Shown: positions 1-8,732 of the stretch, piece by piece
How the letters are laid out: each line of letters starts with the position of its first letter
How positions within the stretch are numbered: the stretch's first letter is position 1
From: Gluconacetobacter aggeris
GTDB taxonomy: Bacteria > Pseudomonadota > Alphaproteobacteria > Acetobacterales > Acetobacteraceae
Length of the DNA stretch: 64,000 nucleotides
Reading direction: 5' to 3'
Assembly (NCBI RefSeq): GCF_014174395.1
Contig: NZ_JABEQD010000010.1
Location: 62,001 to 126,000 of the forward strand
Translations under genes and position numbers: made by a program
The notes under the pieces: model-generated
Database searches by the model: none
What the model saw: the letters and a program-made list of their open reading frames with translations, nothing else
Told to the model about the DNA's origin: nothing

Positions 1-1
1 C

Positions 2-1186
2 CATTCCCGCTCGCAGAAGGGGCAGGAAGATTTCGTATGGAGCACCCGCGCCGCCGCCGCCGGCGGCGTCACGACGATTGCCGATATGCCCTATGATGAC
101 GGGTTCCTGGTCTGCACGGCCGACAATCTGCGCCAGAAGGCGCGGGAAGCCGGTGAGCAGGCCCGCGTCGATTTCGCGCTGTGGGGCACCATCGCCCCCG
201 ATGACGGCCCGCACCATATCCCCGAAATGGCGCGGGCCGGCGCCTGCGGCTTCAAATTCTCGACCTTCGGCACCGATCCCGTCCGCTTCCCCCGCATCCC
301 GCCGGACCTGCTGGCCGCCTGTTTCGAATCCGTGGCCCAAACCGGCCTGATCGCCGGCGTGCATAACGAGGATGACGAAATGGTCCGCGCGCGGATCGCG
401 GCGGTGACCCGCTCGGGCATCACCGACTGGCGCGCCCACGGCCTGTCCCGCCCGGCGCTGGCCGAAACGCTGGCCATGGCCCAGATCTACGAGACGGCAG
501 CCGCCACCGGCTGTTCGGGCCATGTCGTCCATTGCTCGGTCGCACGCGGCTATGCGCTGTGCGAATCCTATCGTCGGCAGGGGTTCGATACGACGATCGA
601 AGCCTGCATCCACTATCTGGTGCTGGACGAGGAGCATGACGTCGCCCGGCTGGGCGGCCGCGCCAAGATCAATCCCCCCATCCGCCCCCGCGCCGAGGTC
701 GAAGGCATCTGGCACCATCTGGCCGCCGGCAACGTCACGATCGTCTCGACCGACCATGTGTCCTGGTCGCTGGCCCGCAAATCCGACCCCGACATGCTGA
801 AGAACGCGTCCGGCGTGCCGGGACTGGACGTAATCTATCCCCTCCTGCTGACCGAACTGTCCCGCCGCAACCTGTCCCTCACCCACGCCAGCCGGCTGCT
901 GTCGGAAAACCCGGCCCGCCTGTTCCGCCTCACCGCCGGCAAGGGCGGGCTGGCCCCGGGCCGGGACGCCGACATCACCATCGCCCGGCGCGAGACCTGG
1001 CGCTACGACCCAGCCGCCAGCGACAATGTCCTGACGGACTGGAGCCCCTATGCGGGCCGCGAACTCGACTGGCGCATCGCCGGAACATGGCTGCGCGGGC
1101 AACAGGTCTTCGACGGGCGGACCGTCCTCGCCACACCGGGCACCGGCCGCTTCGTCACGCCCGAACAGCCCTCCGGCCTGCGATGA
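2..1186 (+). CDS. Cyclic amidohydrolase (hydantoinase/allantoinase/dihydroorotase type), 5' end outside window
   Basis: The frame is open from base 2, so the start codon lies upstream. About 394 residues are visible. The fold is a metal-dependent amidohydrolase of the cyclic-amide group: GGVTTIADMP near residue 22, a likely carbamylated lysine in GFKFST (about residue 85), HNED (about 121), HVVHC (about 177) and STDH (about 251) supply the usual metal ligands. Such enzymes open hydantoin, allantoin or dihydropyrimidine rings. The stop overlaps the next start (ATGA), so it is coupled to a carbamoyl-amidase, the enzyme that would act on the opened ring. With the DUF917 and urocanase-like genes downstream, I infer a hydantoin-5-propionate-type substrate. 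Allantoinase is the main alternative; the context argues against it. Confidence 0.85.
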   Translation, partial: HSRSQKGQEDFVWSTRAAAAGGVTTIADMPYDDGFLVCTADNLRQKAREAGEQARVDFALWGTIAPDDGPHHIPEMARAGACGFKFSTFGTDPVRFPRIPPDLLAACFESVAQTGLIAGVHNEDDEMVRARIAAVTRSGITDWRAHGLSRPALAETLAMAQIYETAAATGCSGHVVHCSVARGYALCESYRRQGFDTTIEACIHYLVLDEEHDVARLGGRAKINPPIRPRAEVEGIWHHLAAGNVTIVSTDHVSWSLARKSDPDMLKNASGVPGLDVIYPLLLTELSRRNLSLTHASRLLSENPARLFRLTAGKGGLAPGRDADITIARRETWRYDPAASDNVLTDWSPYAGRELDWRIAGTWLRGQQVFDGRTVLATPGTGRFVTPEQPSGLR

Positions 1187-2436
1187 GCATCGCCACGCAC
1201 GTCCGGCCCGACCGGCTCCAGGCCGATCTCGACGCCCTGGCCGCCATTACCGATCCCGGCCGCCCCCATACGCGCCGCTCCTTCTCGCCCCGCTTTCTCG
1301 AAGGCCGCGCATGGCTCGCGACGCGCTTCCAGCAGGCCGGCCTCACCACCCAAATCGACGAGTCCGGAAACCTGATCGGCCGCCGCGGCGGCACCACGCC
1401 CGGCCTCGGCACGCTCATGACCGGCTCGCATTCCGACACGGTGCCCGATGGCGGCCGTTTCGACGGCATTCTCGGCGTCCTGGCGGCGCTGGAGGCCGCA
1501 CGGGCCTTCGCCGATGCCGGGATCGCCCTGCGCCACGACCTCGAAATCGTCGATTTCCTGGCCGAGGAACCCAGCGATTTCGGCCTGTCCTGCATCGGCA
1601 GCCGTGGCATGGCCGGCGCCTTGTCGGCCGAGCATCGCACCCTGCGCGCCCCGTGGGACGAAAGCCTGGCCGACGCCCTGGCCCGCATGGGCGGCGATCC
1701 CGGCCGGCTGGACACACCGCGCCGCACCGATATCCGGGCTTTCTTCGAACTGCATATCGAACAGGGCATCGTCCTGGAGCAGGCACAGACCCAGATCGGC
1801 GTGGTCGACGCCATCGCCGGCGTCACCCGGCTGGAAATCGTCTTCTCCGGCCGCGCCGACCATGCCGGCACCACGCCGATGGACCTGCGGCAGGACGCCG
1901 CCGTCCCCGCCGCCGCGATCGTCGGCTTCGTCCACCAGCGGGCCAGCGCGCTGGCCCGCTCCGGCGCAGGCCATGTCACAGCTACCTGCGGCGTGCTCGC
2001 CCTCTCCCCCGGCGCCTCCAACGTCATCCCGCGCTCTGCCCGGCTGGTCGTCGATATCCGCGTCTCCGAACGCCCGGTCGCCGAAGACCTCGTGGCATCG
2101 ATCCACGCGGCCTGCACCGACGCCGCCCAGGCCAGCCGCACCACCCTCGCCCGCTTCGCGATCCAGTCCGACACGCATCCCACGCCATGCGACCCGGCAC
2201 TGGCCGCACTGGTCGAGGCCGCAGCCCACGCGCAGGGCTTCACCACCCGCCACATGGTCTCCGGCGCCGGGCACGACGCCGCCTTCGTCGCACGGCTGGC
2301 GCCGATGGCCATGCTCTTCGTCCCCTGCCGCGACGGCCGCAGCCACGATCCGGAAGAATGGTGCGCGCCCGAAGACGCCACGCGCGGAACGATGGTCCTC
2401 GCCGAAGCGATCGGCCTGCGCGACCGCACCGACTGA
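1183..2436 (+). CDS. M20-family N-carbamoyl-amino-acid amidohydrolase (Zn-dependent hydantoinase/carbamoylase family)
   Basis: 417 residues, normal for the AllC/HyuC/beta-ureidopropionase family. Visible metal-site motifs are GSHSDT (His83), GGRFDG (Asp94), AEEPSDF (Glu128/129), ELHIEQG (His191) and GRSHDPEE (His388). GRADHAGTTPMDLRQDA is the usual dimerisation and substrate region, and SGAGHDAAF precedes the C-terminal metal ligand. The enzyme removes the carbamoyl group as CO2 and ammonia. It overlaps the cyclic amidohydrolase before it by 4 bases, a standard hydantoinase-carbamoylase pairing. The likely substrate here is N-carbamoyl-glutamate or a close relative (inference from neighbours); allantoate is an alternative. 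A second, distinct M20 amidase at 25772-27022 belongs to the pyrimidine pathway. Confidence 0.88.
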   Translation: MSIATHVRPDRLQADLDALAAITDPGRPHTRRSFSPRFLEGRAWLATRFQQAGLTTQIDESGNLIGRRGGTTPGLGTLMTGSHSDTVPDGGRFDGILGVLAALEAARAFADAGIALRHDLEIVDFLAEEPSDFGLSCIGSRGMAGALSAEHRTLRAPWDESLADALARMGGDPGRLDTPRRTDIRAFFELHIEQGIVLEQAQTQIGVVDAIAGVTRLEIVFSGRADHAGTTPMDLRQDAAVPAAAIVGFVHQRASALARSGAGHVTATCGVLALSPGASNVIPRSARLVVDIRVSERPVAEDLVASIHAACTDAAQASRTTLARFAIQSDTHPTPCDPALAALVEAAAHAQGFTTRHMVSGAGHDAAFVARLAPMAMLFVPCRDGRSHDPEEWCAPEDATRGTMVLAEAIGLRDRTD

Positions 2437-2463
2437 ACCAGGAACACACAGGAAAGAACCAAG

Positions 2464-3570
2464 ATGGGCCGTATACTGGTTGAAAAGGATGTCGAATCCG
2501 CCATCGCGGGCGGTTCCATCTTCGCCTGCGGCGGCGGCGGCTGGGTCGAGCATGGCCGCATGCTGGGCACGGCCGCGGTCAATGCGGGCCAGCCCGAACT
2601 AGTCGGCGCGGACGAGATCGCCGACGACGCGATCATCGCCACCGCCGCCGCCATCGGCGCCCCCGCCAGCACCACCGAATGGCAGATGCTGGGCGTCGAT
2701 TACGTCAACGCCGTCCGCCTGGTGGAGAAGGAGCTGGGCCGTCCCATCTACGGGCTGATGATCGGTCAGAACGGCAAGTCCAGCACGCTGAACGCCTGGC
2801 TGCCGGGCGCCATCCTGGGCACCAAGGTCATCGACGCGGTCGGCGACATGCGCGCGCACCCGACGGGCGACATGGGCTCGATCGGCATGGCGGGCTCGCC
2901 CGAGCCCATGATCCAGGCCGTGGTAGGCGGCAACCGCGCGAACGGCGCCTATCTCGAAGTCGTCGCCAAGGGCGCGACCGCCCGTGTCTCGCCCATCCTG
3001 CGCACGGCCTCCGACATGTCCGGCGGTTTCATCGCCTCATGCCGCAACCCGCTGCCGGCCGCCTACGTCAAGCGCCATGCCGCATGGGGCGGCATCTCGC
3101 GCGCCCTGGCATTGGGCGAGGCCGTGCTGGCCGCCCGCCCCAAGGGCGGCAGCGCGGTCATCGACACCATCACCCGCGCGCTGGACGGCGCCATCGTGGC
3201 CCAGGGCAAGGTCTCCCGGAAATCGGTGGCCTACACGCCGGAAGCCTTCGATATCGGCACCATCACCGTCGGCACCGGCGAACAGTCCGTCACGCTGCAC
3301 GTCATGAACGAATATATGGCCCTGGACGATGCCGGCGGCAGGCGGATCGCCTCCTTCCCCGACATCATCACCACGCTGTCGCCCGAAGGGCACCCCCTCA
3401 GCGTCGGCGAAATCGTCGAAGGCATGGAAATCCTTGTCCTGCACGTGGACAAGAGCAAATTCCCGCTCTCGTCCAGCGTGCTCGACCCCGCGGTCTATCC
3501 CCCCGTCGAACGCGCGCTCGGGATCGACCTGACCAGTTACGCCCTCAGCTTCATCGGCGACAGGGGCTAG
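2464..3570 (+). CDS. DUF917 family protein, S-methyl-thiohydantoin desulfurase-like
   Basis: 368 residues with the DUF917 layout: an N-terminal FACGGGGWVEHGR stretch (about 20-32), NGKSSTLNAWLPG (about 102-114), DMRAHPTGDMGS (about 128-139) and a C-terminal beta-rich part ending in YPPVERALGID. The family (now S-Me-THD in Pfam, as I recall it) includes enzymes that remove the sulfur group from an S-methyl-thiohydantoin formed during S-methyl-ergothioneine breakdown. A purine-rich AGGAAAG precedes the ATG. It lies 27 bases after the carbamoylase and 3 bases before the urocanase-like gene, so it is in the same operon. Other DUF917 proteins act on other hydantoin-like rings or are uncharacterised, so the substrate is inferred from context. 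Confidence 0.82.
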   Translation: MGRILVEKDVESAIAGGSIFACGGGGWVEHGRMLGTAAVNAGQPELVGADEIADDAIIATAAAIGAPASTTEWQMLGVDYVNAVRLVEKELGRPIYGLMIGQNGKSSTLNAWLPGAILGTKVIDAVGDMRAHPTGDMGSIGMAGSPEPMIQAVVGGNRANGAYLEVVAKGATARVSPILRTASDMSGGFIASCRNPLPAAYVKRHAAWGGISRALALGEAVLAARPKGGSAVIDTITRALDGAIVAQGKVSRKSVAYTPEAFDIGTITVGTGEQSVTLHVMNEYMALDDAGGRRIASFPDIITTLSPEGHPLSVGEIVEGMEILVLHVDKSKFPLSSSVLDPAVYPPVERALGIDLTSYALSFIGDRG

Positions 3571-3573
3571 ACC

Positions 3574-5232
3574 ATGACGAAACAACAGTTCGGCGTCACC
3601 TCGGGCGGCAATCTGCGATGCCGCGGCTGGCGGCAGGAAGGGCTGCTGCGCCTGCTGGAAAACGTGCTGTCGGTCGGCGAGGACCCGGCCAACCTCGTCG
3701 TCTACGCAGCATTGGGCAAGGCCGCCCGCGACTGGCCGTCGCACGACGCCATCGTCCGCGCCCTGACCACCATGGGCGATGACGAAACCCTGATCGTCCA
3801 GTCCGGCAAGCCGATCGGCGTCGTGAAAACGCACGAACGCGCGCCCATCGTCGTCATGGCCAACTGCAACATCGTCGGCCAGTGGGCCCGCGCCGAGGAA
3901 TTCTACCGGCTGGAAAAGCAGGGGCTGATCTGCTGGGGCGGGCTGACGGCCGGCGACTGGCAATATATCGGCTCGCAGGGCGTCATCCAGGGCACATACG
4001 AGATCTTCCGCCGCATTGCCGAACGGCATTTCGACGGCGACCTGACCGGGCGCCTGATCCTCACCTCCGGCCTCGGCGGCATGGGCGGCGCCCAGCCCCT
4101 GGCCGGACACCTGGCCGGCGCGATCATCCTGTGCGTCGAGGTCGATGACGCCCGGATCACCCGCCGCATCGAAAGCGGCTACCTGCAACATCGCGCAACC
4201 TCGCTGGACGACGCATTGCGCCTGGTCGAAGAGGCCCGCGCAACGGGCGATGCCCGTTCCATCGGCCTGTGCGGCAATGCGGCGGATATCTTCCCCGAAC
4301 TGCTGGCCCGCGGCATCATCCCGGATATCGTCACCGACCAGACCTCGGCCCACGATCTGGTCTACGGCTACGTGCCGGCCTCCCTCACCCTCGACCAGGC
4401 GAAGGCCCAGCGCCAGAGCGACCCGGAATCCCTCTCCCGCCTGGCCCTGCAATCGATCGCCCGCCACGTGCAGGCCATGCTCGATTTCCGCGCCGCCGGC
4501 GCGGTCGTCTTCGACAATGGCAACCTGATCCGCACCCAGGCCCAAAAGGCCGGGATCGACCACGCCTTCGACATCCCGATCTTCACCGAAGCCTATCTCC
4601 GCCCGCTCTTCGCGCGCGGCATCGGCCCGTTCCGCTGGATCGCGCTCTCCAATGACGAAGCGGATCTGCGGAAAATCGACGAATACCTGCTGGAAACATT
4701 CGCCGACAATCCATCGATCGTAAACTGGATCACGCTCGCCCGCCGCTTCATCCCCATCGAGGGCATGCCCGCCCGCATCGCCTGGCTGGGTCATGGCGAC
4801 CGGACGAAAGTGGGGCTGGCCGTCAACCGCATGGTGCGCGAGGGCATCCTCTCCGGCCCGGTGGCCTTCACCCGCGACCATCTGGACGCGGGCGCGATGG
4901 CCCACCCCAACATCATGACCGAAAACCTCAAGGACGGCTCCGACGCCATCGCCGACTGGCCGCTGCTGAACGCCATGCTCGCCTGCTCGTCACAGGCCGA
5001 CCTGGTGGCCATCCATTCCGGCGGCGGCGGCTATGCCGGCTATATGACGAGCGCCGGCGTCACCACGATCGCCGACGGCTCGTCGGAAGCCGACGAACGC
5101 CTGCGCCTGACCCTGACCAACGACACCAGCCTCGGCGTCATGCGCTACGCCGACGCCGGCTACCAGGAGGCATTCGAGGAAATCGACCGCCAGCACATCC
5201 CCTATATCAACCTCGCCACGCCCCATCCCTGA
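3574..5232 (+). CDS. Divergent urocanase (urocanate hydratase family), probably acting on a modified urocanate
   Basis: 552 residues, the usual urocanase length. The NAD+-binding stretch SGLGGMGGAQPLAG (165-178) is intact, as are DQTSAHD, RDHLDAGAMAHPN and DGSDAIADWPLLNA. Several conserved spots differ from histidine-pathway HutU: the motif usually ARICW reads ARIAW, so the conserved cysteine (Cys410 in Pseudomonas, from memory) is Ala403; YGNNIR reads NGNLIR; and HHGGGVGMG reads HSGGGGYAGY from His481. No hutH, hutI or hutG is seen. The DUF917, hydantoinase and carbamoylase partners suggest hydration of thiourocanate, S-methyl-thiourocanate or N-methyl-urocanate. A short palindromic element begins 3 bases after the stop. 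Family membership is firm; the substrate is inferred. Confidence 0.85.
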   Translation: MTKQQFGVTSGGNLRCRGWRQEGLLRLLENVLSVGEDPANLVVYAALGKAARDWPSHDAIVRALTTMGDDETLIVQSGKPIGVVKTHERAPIVVMANCNIVGQWARAEEFYRLEKQGLICWGGLTAGDWQYIGSQGVIQGTYEIFRRIAERHFDGDLTGRLILTSGLGGMGGAQPLAGHLAGAIILCVEVDDARITRRIESGYLQHRATSLDDALRLVEEARATGDARSIGLCGNAADIFPELLARGIIPDIVTDQTSAHDLVYGYVPASLTLDQAKAQRQSDPESLSRLALQSIARHVQAMLDFRAAGAVVFDNGNLIRTQAQKAGIDHAFDIPIFTEAYLRPLFARGIGPFRWIALSNDEADLRKIDEYLLETFADNPSIVNWITLARRFIPIEGMPARIAWLGHGDRTKVGLAVNRMVREGILSGPVAFTRDHLDAGAMAHPNIMTENLKDGSDAIADWPLLNAMLACSSQADLVAIHSGGGGYAGYMTSAGVTTIADGSSEADERLRLTLTNDTSLGVMRYADAGYQEAFEEIDRQHIPYINLATPHP

Positions 5233-5234
5233 AA

Positions 5235-5287
5235 GCCTGACCGAAAATGCGCGCTGGCGGCGATCCGACGCGCATTTCCAAACAGGC
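5235..5287. repeat. Short (deleted) copy of the dispersed palindromic element
   Basis: Starts 3 bases after the urocanase-like stop and ends just before the convergent Rieske gene stop. Outer ends GCCTG/CAGGC pair, and AAATGCGCG pairs with CGCGCATTT inside. It shares the segment GCGATCCGACGCGC with the full copies at 43445-43602 and 47253-47410 but lacks their core. It may serve as a bidirectional terminator between the two convergent operons. Confidence 0.7.
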
Positions 5288-5289
5288 TC

Positions 5290-6336
5290 TCAGATCCCCG
5301 GCAGGTCCTGATGCCCCTCATCCTGCCGGGATATTTCCTGCTCGCCATGCGCCCGGAGCAGGGCCAGAAGCCGCCGGCGCATGATCAGCCCCGGCCGGTC
5401 CGAGGCCATGTGCATCTCGACCCGGCGGGAGACATCCAGGATCGCATCGCAATCGGTCGCCTCCAGGATCTCGCGATCCTCCTCGATGATCGCCCGGTCC
5501 CAGGCGATCAGCTTCTCCGCGCTGCACGCGGCCTCGGTATCGTTGCGGTAGAGCAACTGGACGAGCTGGATCTTCCCGTCTTCCACCGGGGTCGCGCAAT
5601 TGATGATGATGTGCCGAATCCCCGAGGGATACAGCATGTCCATCCGGCGCGCGAAGGGCAGGTACCAGTGATTGTGCATCGTGCGCGTCGTCGTCGGATT
5701 CGGATCGCCCGTAATCGCCACCGCATGGGGCGGGTTGACCACATCCACGACGGTCGTGGCCTGGAACCCGTAATCGGTCTCCTCGATCCTGTAGACGCGG
5801 GGCCGGGGTTGCGCCATGTCGCCGAAGGTGCCGCGATGGACGAAGGCGAAATGCGCGTTGTCGAATGAATTTTCCATCAGCCGCAGCGGCGCCGTGTTCC
5901 ACTGGTCGTAGAACTGGAAGATGCGCCGGAACCCCGGATCGCGATCCTCGGGAATATCGAACAGTTCCACCAGCGGCTCATCCAGCGCGACCCAGGCATA
6001 GCCATAGCGCGCCTGGCAACCATAGGCCCGCGCGCGGAAATCCGGCAGCGCCGCGCCGGGCGCCTGCTGCGGAATCGCCACCACCGCGCCCGTCCCGTCA
6101 TAGCGCCAGCCATGATAGCCGCAGACCAGCTCGCCTTTGTCGCACCACCCTTTGGACAGTTTCGCAGTGCGGTGGCAGCAGCGATCCTGCAAGGCCCTCG
6201 GCGCGCCCTCCGCGTCGAGGAACAGCACGATATCCTCGCCCATCAGCCGAAAGGGTTTCGGACCGTCCGACAGATCCGCCAGCGGAACCGTCGCATACCA
6301 GAACCGGCGCAGGACTTTCTGCCGGGTCGTCAGCAT
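5290..6336 (-). CDS. Rieske non-heme iron oxygenase, VanA-like alpha subunit
   Basis: 348 residues. The Rieske [2Fe-2S] site is CCHR (Cys53, His55) with CGYHGW (Cys72, His75). The mononuclear iron site is DNAHFAFVH (Asp159, His162, His167). Length and layout match the single-component-alpha group of vanillate or dicamba demethylases, which hydroxylate rings or oxidatively remove N- or O-methyl groups. AGGAGAGC precedes the ATG. It is the last gene of the ten-gene minus-strand operon, 9 bases after the deaminase-like gene. No ferredoxin or reductase partner is seen nearby, so electrons must come from a product encoded elsewhere. The substrate is unknown; given the operon, a (methylated) N-heterocycle is likely. 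Confidence 0.88.
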   Translation of the reverse strand: MLTTRQKVLRRFWYATVPLADLSDGPKPFRLMGEDIVLFLDAEGAPRALQDRCCHRTAKLSKGWCDKGELVCGYHGWRYDGTGAVVAIPQQAPGAALPDFRARAYGCQARYGYAWVALDEPLVELFDIPEDRDPGFRRIFQFYDQWNTAPLRLMENSFDNAHFAFVHRGTFGDMAQPRPRVYRIEETDYGFQATTVVDVVNPPHAVAITGDPNPTTTRTMHNHWYLPFARRMDMLYPSGIRHIIINCATPVEDGKIQLVQLLYRNDTEAACSAEKLIAWDRAIIEEDREILEATDCDAILDVSRRVEMHMASDRPGLIMRRRLLALLRAHGEQEISRQDEGHQDLPGI

Positions 6337-6345
6337 CGCGCTCTC

Positions 6346-7734
6346 CTATCCTGCAAGGGACATCAGCCGTGCGACCACGGCGCGGGCACGCGCCATCAGG
6401 CGCGGCAGGTCCAGGCCGGGAATGGCGCCGTCCACCACCACGGGCCGCCCCGCGCACAGCACATGCCGCACCGAGGACGGGCCGCAGATGACCGGGGCAA
6501 GCAGCGGATCGTGCAGCCCCGCATGGCGCGGCGCGTCCAGCGCGTGAATCGCCAGGTCCGCGACCTGGCCGACCGCGACCGTCCCCAGTTCCGTAAAGCC
6601 CAGCATGGCGGCGCCGGATGCGCTGGACCAGCGCAGCACGTCCTCGACCCGCGCCGCATCGGGGCCGCCCATCGCCCGCTGGATCAGCCAGGCATTGTGC
6701 ATCTCGCTGGCCATGTCGCACGCCTCGTTCGACGCGGCCCCATCCACGCCGATCGCCACCCGCCCGCCGGCACGCTCCAGCGCGCTCGCCGGCGCCACGC
6801 CGGAGCCGAGGCGCCCGTTGCTCTGCGGACAATGGACCATGAAGGTGCCGGTAGCCGCCAGCAGCGCAATCTCGTCGGCATCGATATGCACCAGATGCGC
6901 GAAGGACACGTCGGGCCCCACCCAGCCGCAGCGCGCGGCGAACGCCACCGGACGGCAGCCATGGGTTTCGGCGCAGAACGTCACGTAATTGGTGGTTTCC
7001 GACAGATGGGAATGCAGCCCGATCCCCAGGCGGCGGGCGGCGGCGGCCATCTCCTTCAGCTCGGCCGGCGTCGCCCCCCAGGTCGGCGTGTTCGGCGCCA
7101 GCAACACGCGCCGCATGCTGTTCGGGCCGCTATCATGATAACGCGCGGCCAGCCCCTCGACATGGCGCAGCATGCCGTCCAGCGTCTCGACGGGCATCGG
7201 CACGACATCGTCATTGTCATAGACCCGGTCGCGGGTGGTGCCGCCGCGCGACAGGCACAGGCGGATGCCCATCCGCTCCGCCGTCTCGAACAGGATCGCC
7301 GCCGGATCGTATCCGCTCTCTCCTACGGGAGAAAAGGAGGCGAAAGGATAATGATGGTCATTGACCATCGTGCAACCGGACAGCAGCAATTCCGCCATCC
7401 CCACCTCGGCGGCGGTGCGCAGCGCCTCCTCGTCGAAACGGTGCCAGTAGCGCACGGGCACCAGCCGCAGCCAGGTTTCCAGCCGGGCGTCGATCGCGGC
7501 GGGCACGGCCTTGAGCATGCTCTGGAACAGATGATGATGGGCACTGACCAGCCCCGGCGTCACCACCCCGCCGGCGGCATCCAGCACATGGTCGCCGGGC
7601 CGGGCCGCCACCGCGCCGATCTCGGCAATGCGCCCGTCATGGATGCGGATATCGCCCCGGCACCGCTCGCCGGGGCCGCGCAGCCCGGTCAGGATGCCAA
7701 CGGCATTGCGAATGACCAGATCCGCGCCCATCAT
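6346..7734 (-). CDS. Amidohydrolase, 8-oxoguanine deaminase / TRZ-ATZ family
   Basis: 462 residues. Metal ligands are visible as SAHHHLF (HxH, His66/His68), GLHSHLSE (His241/243), FAHLVH (His280) and GVDGAASNE (Asp331). HCPQSNGRLGSG and the ASNEACDMASEMHNA segment are typical of 8-oxoguanine, isoxanthopterin and chlorotriazine deaminases or dechlorinases. The role would be hydrolytic deamination of a purine-, pterin- or triazine-like ring. The start chosen overlaps the stop of the gene upstream (ATGA at 7731-7734). It is followed 9 bases later by the Rieske oxygenase, which may act before or after deamination. The exact substrate cannot be read from the sequence. Confidence 0.85.
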   Translation of the reverse strand: MMGADLVIRNAVGILTGLRGPGERCRGDIRIHDGRIAEIGAVAARPGDHVLDAAGGVVTPGLVSAHHHLFQSMLKAVPAAIDARLETWLRLVPVRYWHRFDEEALRTAAEVGMAELLLSGCTMVNDHHYPFASFSPVGESGYDPAAILFETAERMGIRLCLSRGGTTRDRVYDNDDVVPMPVETLDGMLRHVEGLAARYHDSGPNSMRRVLLAPNTPTWGATPAELKEMAAAARRLGIGLHSHLSETTNYVTFCAETHGCRPVAFAARCGWVGPDVSFAHLVHIDADEIALLAATGTFMVHCPQSNGRLGSGVAPASALERAGGRVAIGVDGAASNEACDMASEMHNAWLIQRAMGGPDAARVEDVLRWSSASGAAMLGFTELGTVAVGQVADLAIHALDAPRHAGLHDPLLAPVICGPSSVRHVLCAGRPVVVDGAIPGLDLPRLMARARAVVARLMSLAG

Positions 7735-8732
7735 GCCGGCACCACCTGCGCCGCATCGGCAAAACGCGTATCGAATGCCGCGCGCCAGTCCACCCCCGGC
7801 GCGATCAGCCCGTTGCCGACCATGAATTCATATGTCGCCCGCCAGCGCGCCTCGGTCATCGACCCCAGGGCCCGCAATCCGCCCTGGCCGCCCGTCAGCA
7901 CACTGGCGGCACGCATGGTCGCGATGCCATAGGCCAGCCGCGCCTCGTCCTCGCGCGCCGAGGCCTGCCGGATCAACGCATTGCCCGGCGCCGGATCGCC
8001 ATGCAGATACTCCCGCCAGCCCATCATCGACGCCCGGACAAACCCTGTCACCGAAGCCGGATCACCACCGGCCAGTGCGCGGGTGGTCACGATGGCCGTG
8101 CCATAGGGCGGATAGCCCTCATCGGAAAAAGCAAAGAACCGCGCGGCGACCCCGGCCTGTCGGATATCGAACATCTCTGAACTGGCATAGCCCTGCACCG
8201 CGACGTCGGGAGAAACCAGAAAAGGCTGAAGATTGAACGTATAAGGCGCCGCCTGCGCAGCACTGAGTCCATAGCGCCGGCTGAGCCACGGCCAGAATGT
8301 CTGGCGCGACGAACTGGCGATCAGTATCCGCCGCCCCTTCAGGTCGGCCAGCGACCGGGCGGGCTCATGCAAAATCATGCCCTGTAGATCGTGCTGGAAC
8401 GACGCCCCGACCGTCACCAGCGGCATGCTGGCGGCAACGCCATGCAGCGTCTGGAAATCATAACCGGTGATCAGGTCGCATTGCCCGGCCAGCAGAAGCT
8501 GGACCGCATTCACCTGCGGCCCACCGTTGGAAATCGTCACGTCCAGCCCGGCATCGCGATAGAATCCCCGTGCCAGCGCCTGATAGAATCCGCCGACCGG
8601 CGCCTGGGCATACCATGCCAGGGTGAGGCGCAACGGCTTCAGCCCCCGCGCGCGAGCCGGACGGGCACGCCCCACGCCGGCCAGCAGCATGGCGCCGAGC
8701 ATCGCGCGACGCCGCGCCACTAGCGCATTCAT
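7731..8732 (-). CDS. ABC transporter substrate-binding protein, NMT1/THI5-like (copy 1)
   Basis: 333 residues from the ATG that overlaps the preceding stop by 4 bases; longer open frames upstream are the antisense of copy 2. The N-terminus MNALVARRRAMLGAMLLAG looks like a Tat-type export signal. The body has WYAQAPVGGFYQALARGFY, GGPQVNAVQLLLAGQCD and YTFNLQPFLVSPDVAVQGY, all shared with the copies at 8729-9730 and 14152-15165. Family members bind pyrimidine-like or aromatic ligands in the periplasm. It is more diverged than the other two: TSEPYA reads SSEMFD. It probably shares the single permease and ATPase of this operon. Confidence 0.87.
   Translation of the reverse strand: MNALVARRRAMLGAMLLAGVGRARPARARGLKPLRLTLAWYAQAPVGGFYQALARGFYRDAGLDVTISNGGPQVNAVQLLLAGQCDLITGYDFQTLHGVAASMPLVTVGASFQHDLQGMILHEPARSLADLKGRRILIASSSRQTFWPWLSRRYGLSAAQAAPYTFNLQPFLVSPDVAVQGYASSEMFDIRQAGVAARFFAFSDEGYPPYGTAIVTTRALAGGDPASVTGFVRASMMGWREYLHGDPAPGNALIRQASAREDEARLAYGIATMRAASVLTGGQGGLRALGSMTEARWRATYEFMVGNGLIAPGVDWRAAFDTRFADAAQVVPA

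Noticed and set aside
1155-2675. Long open frame of about 500 codons on the minus strand
   Set aside because: It is antisense to the carbamoylase, rich in Ala/Arg/Ser, and has no recognisable domain; GC-rich third positions keep opposite frames open.
3037-4905. Long minus-strand frame over the DUF917 and urocanase genes
   Set aside because: Composition is that of a shadow frame (Ala/Gly/Asp/Arg bias) and both sense genes have clear family motifs.
3574-5232. Ordinary histidine utilisation (hutU)
   Set aside because: No hutH, hutI, hutG or hutC nearby, and the conserved active-site cysteine is absent.
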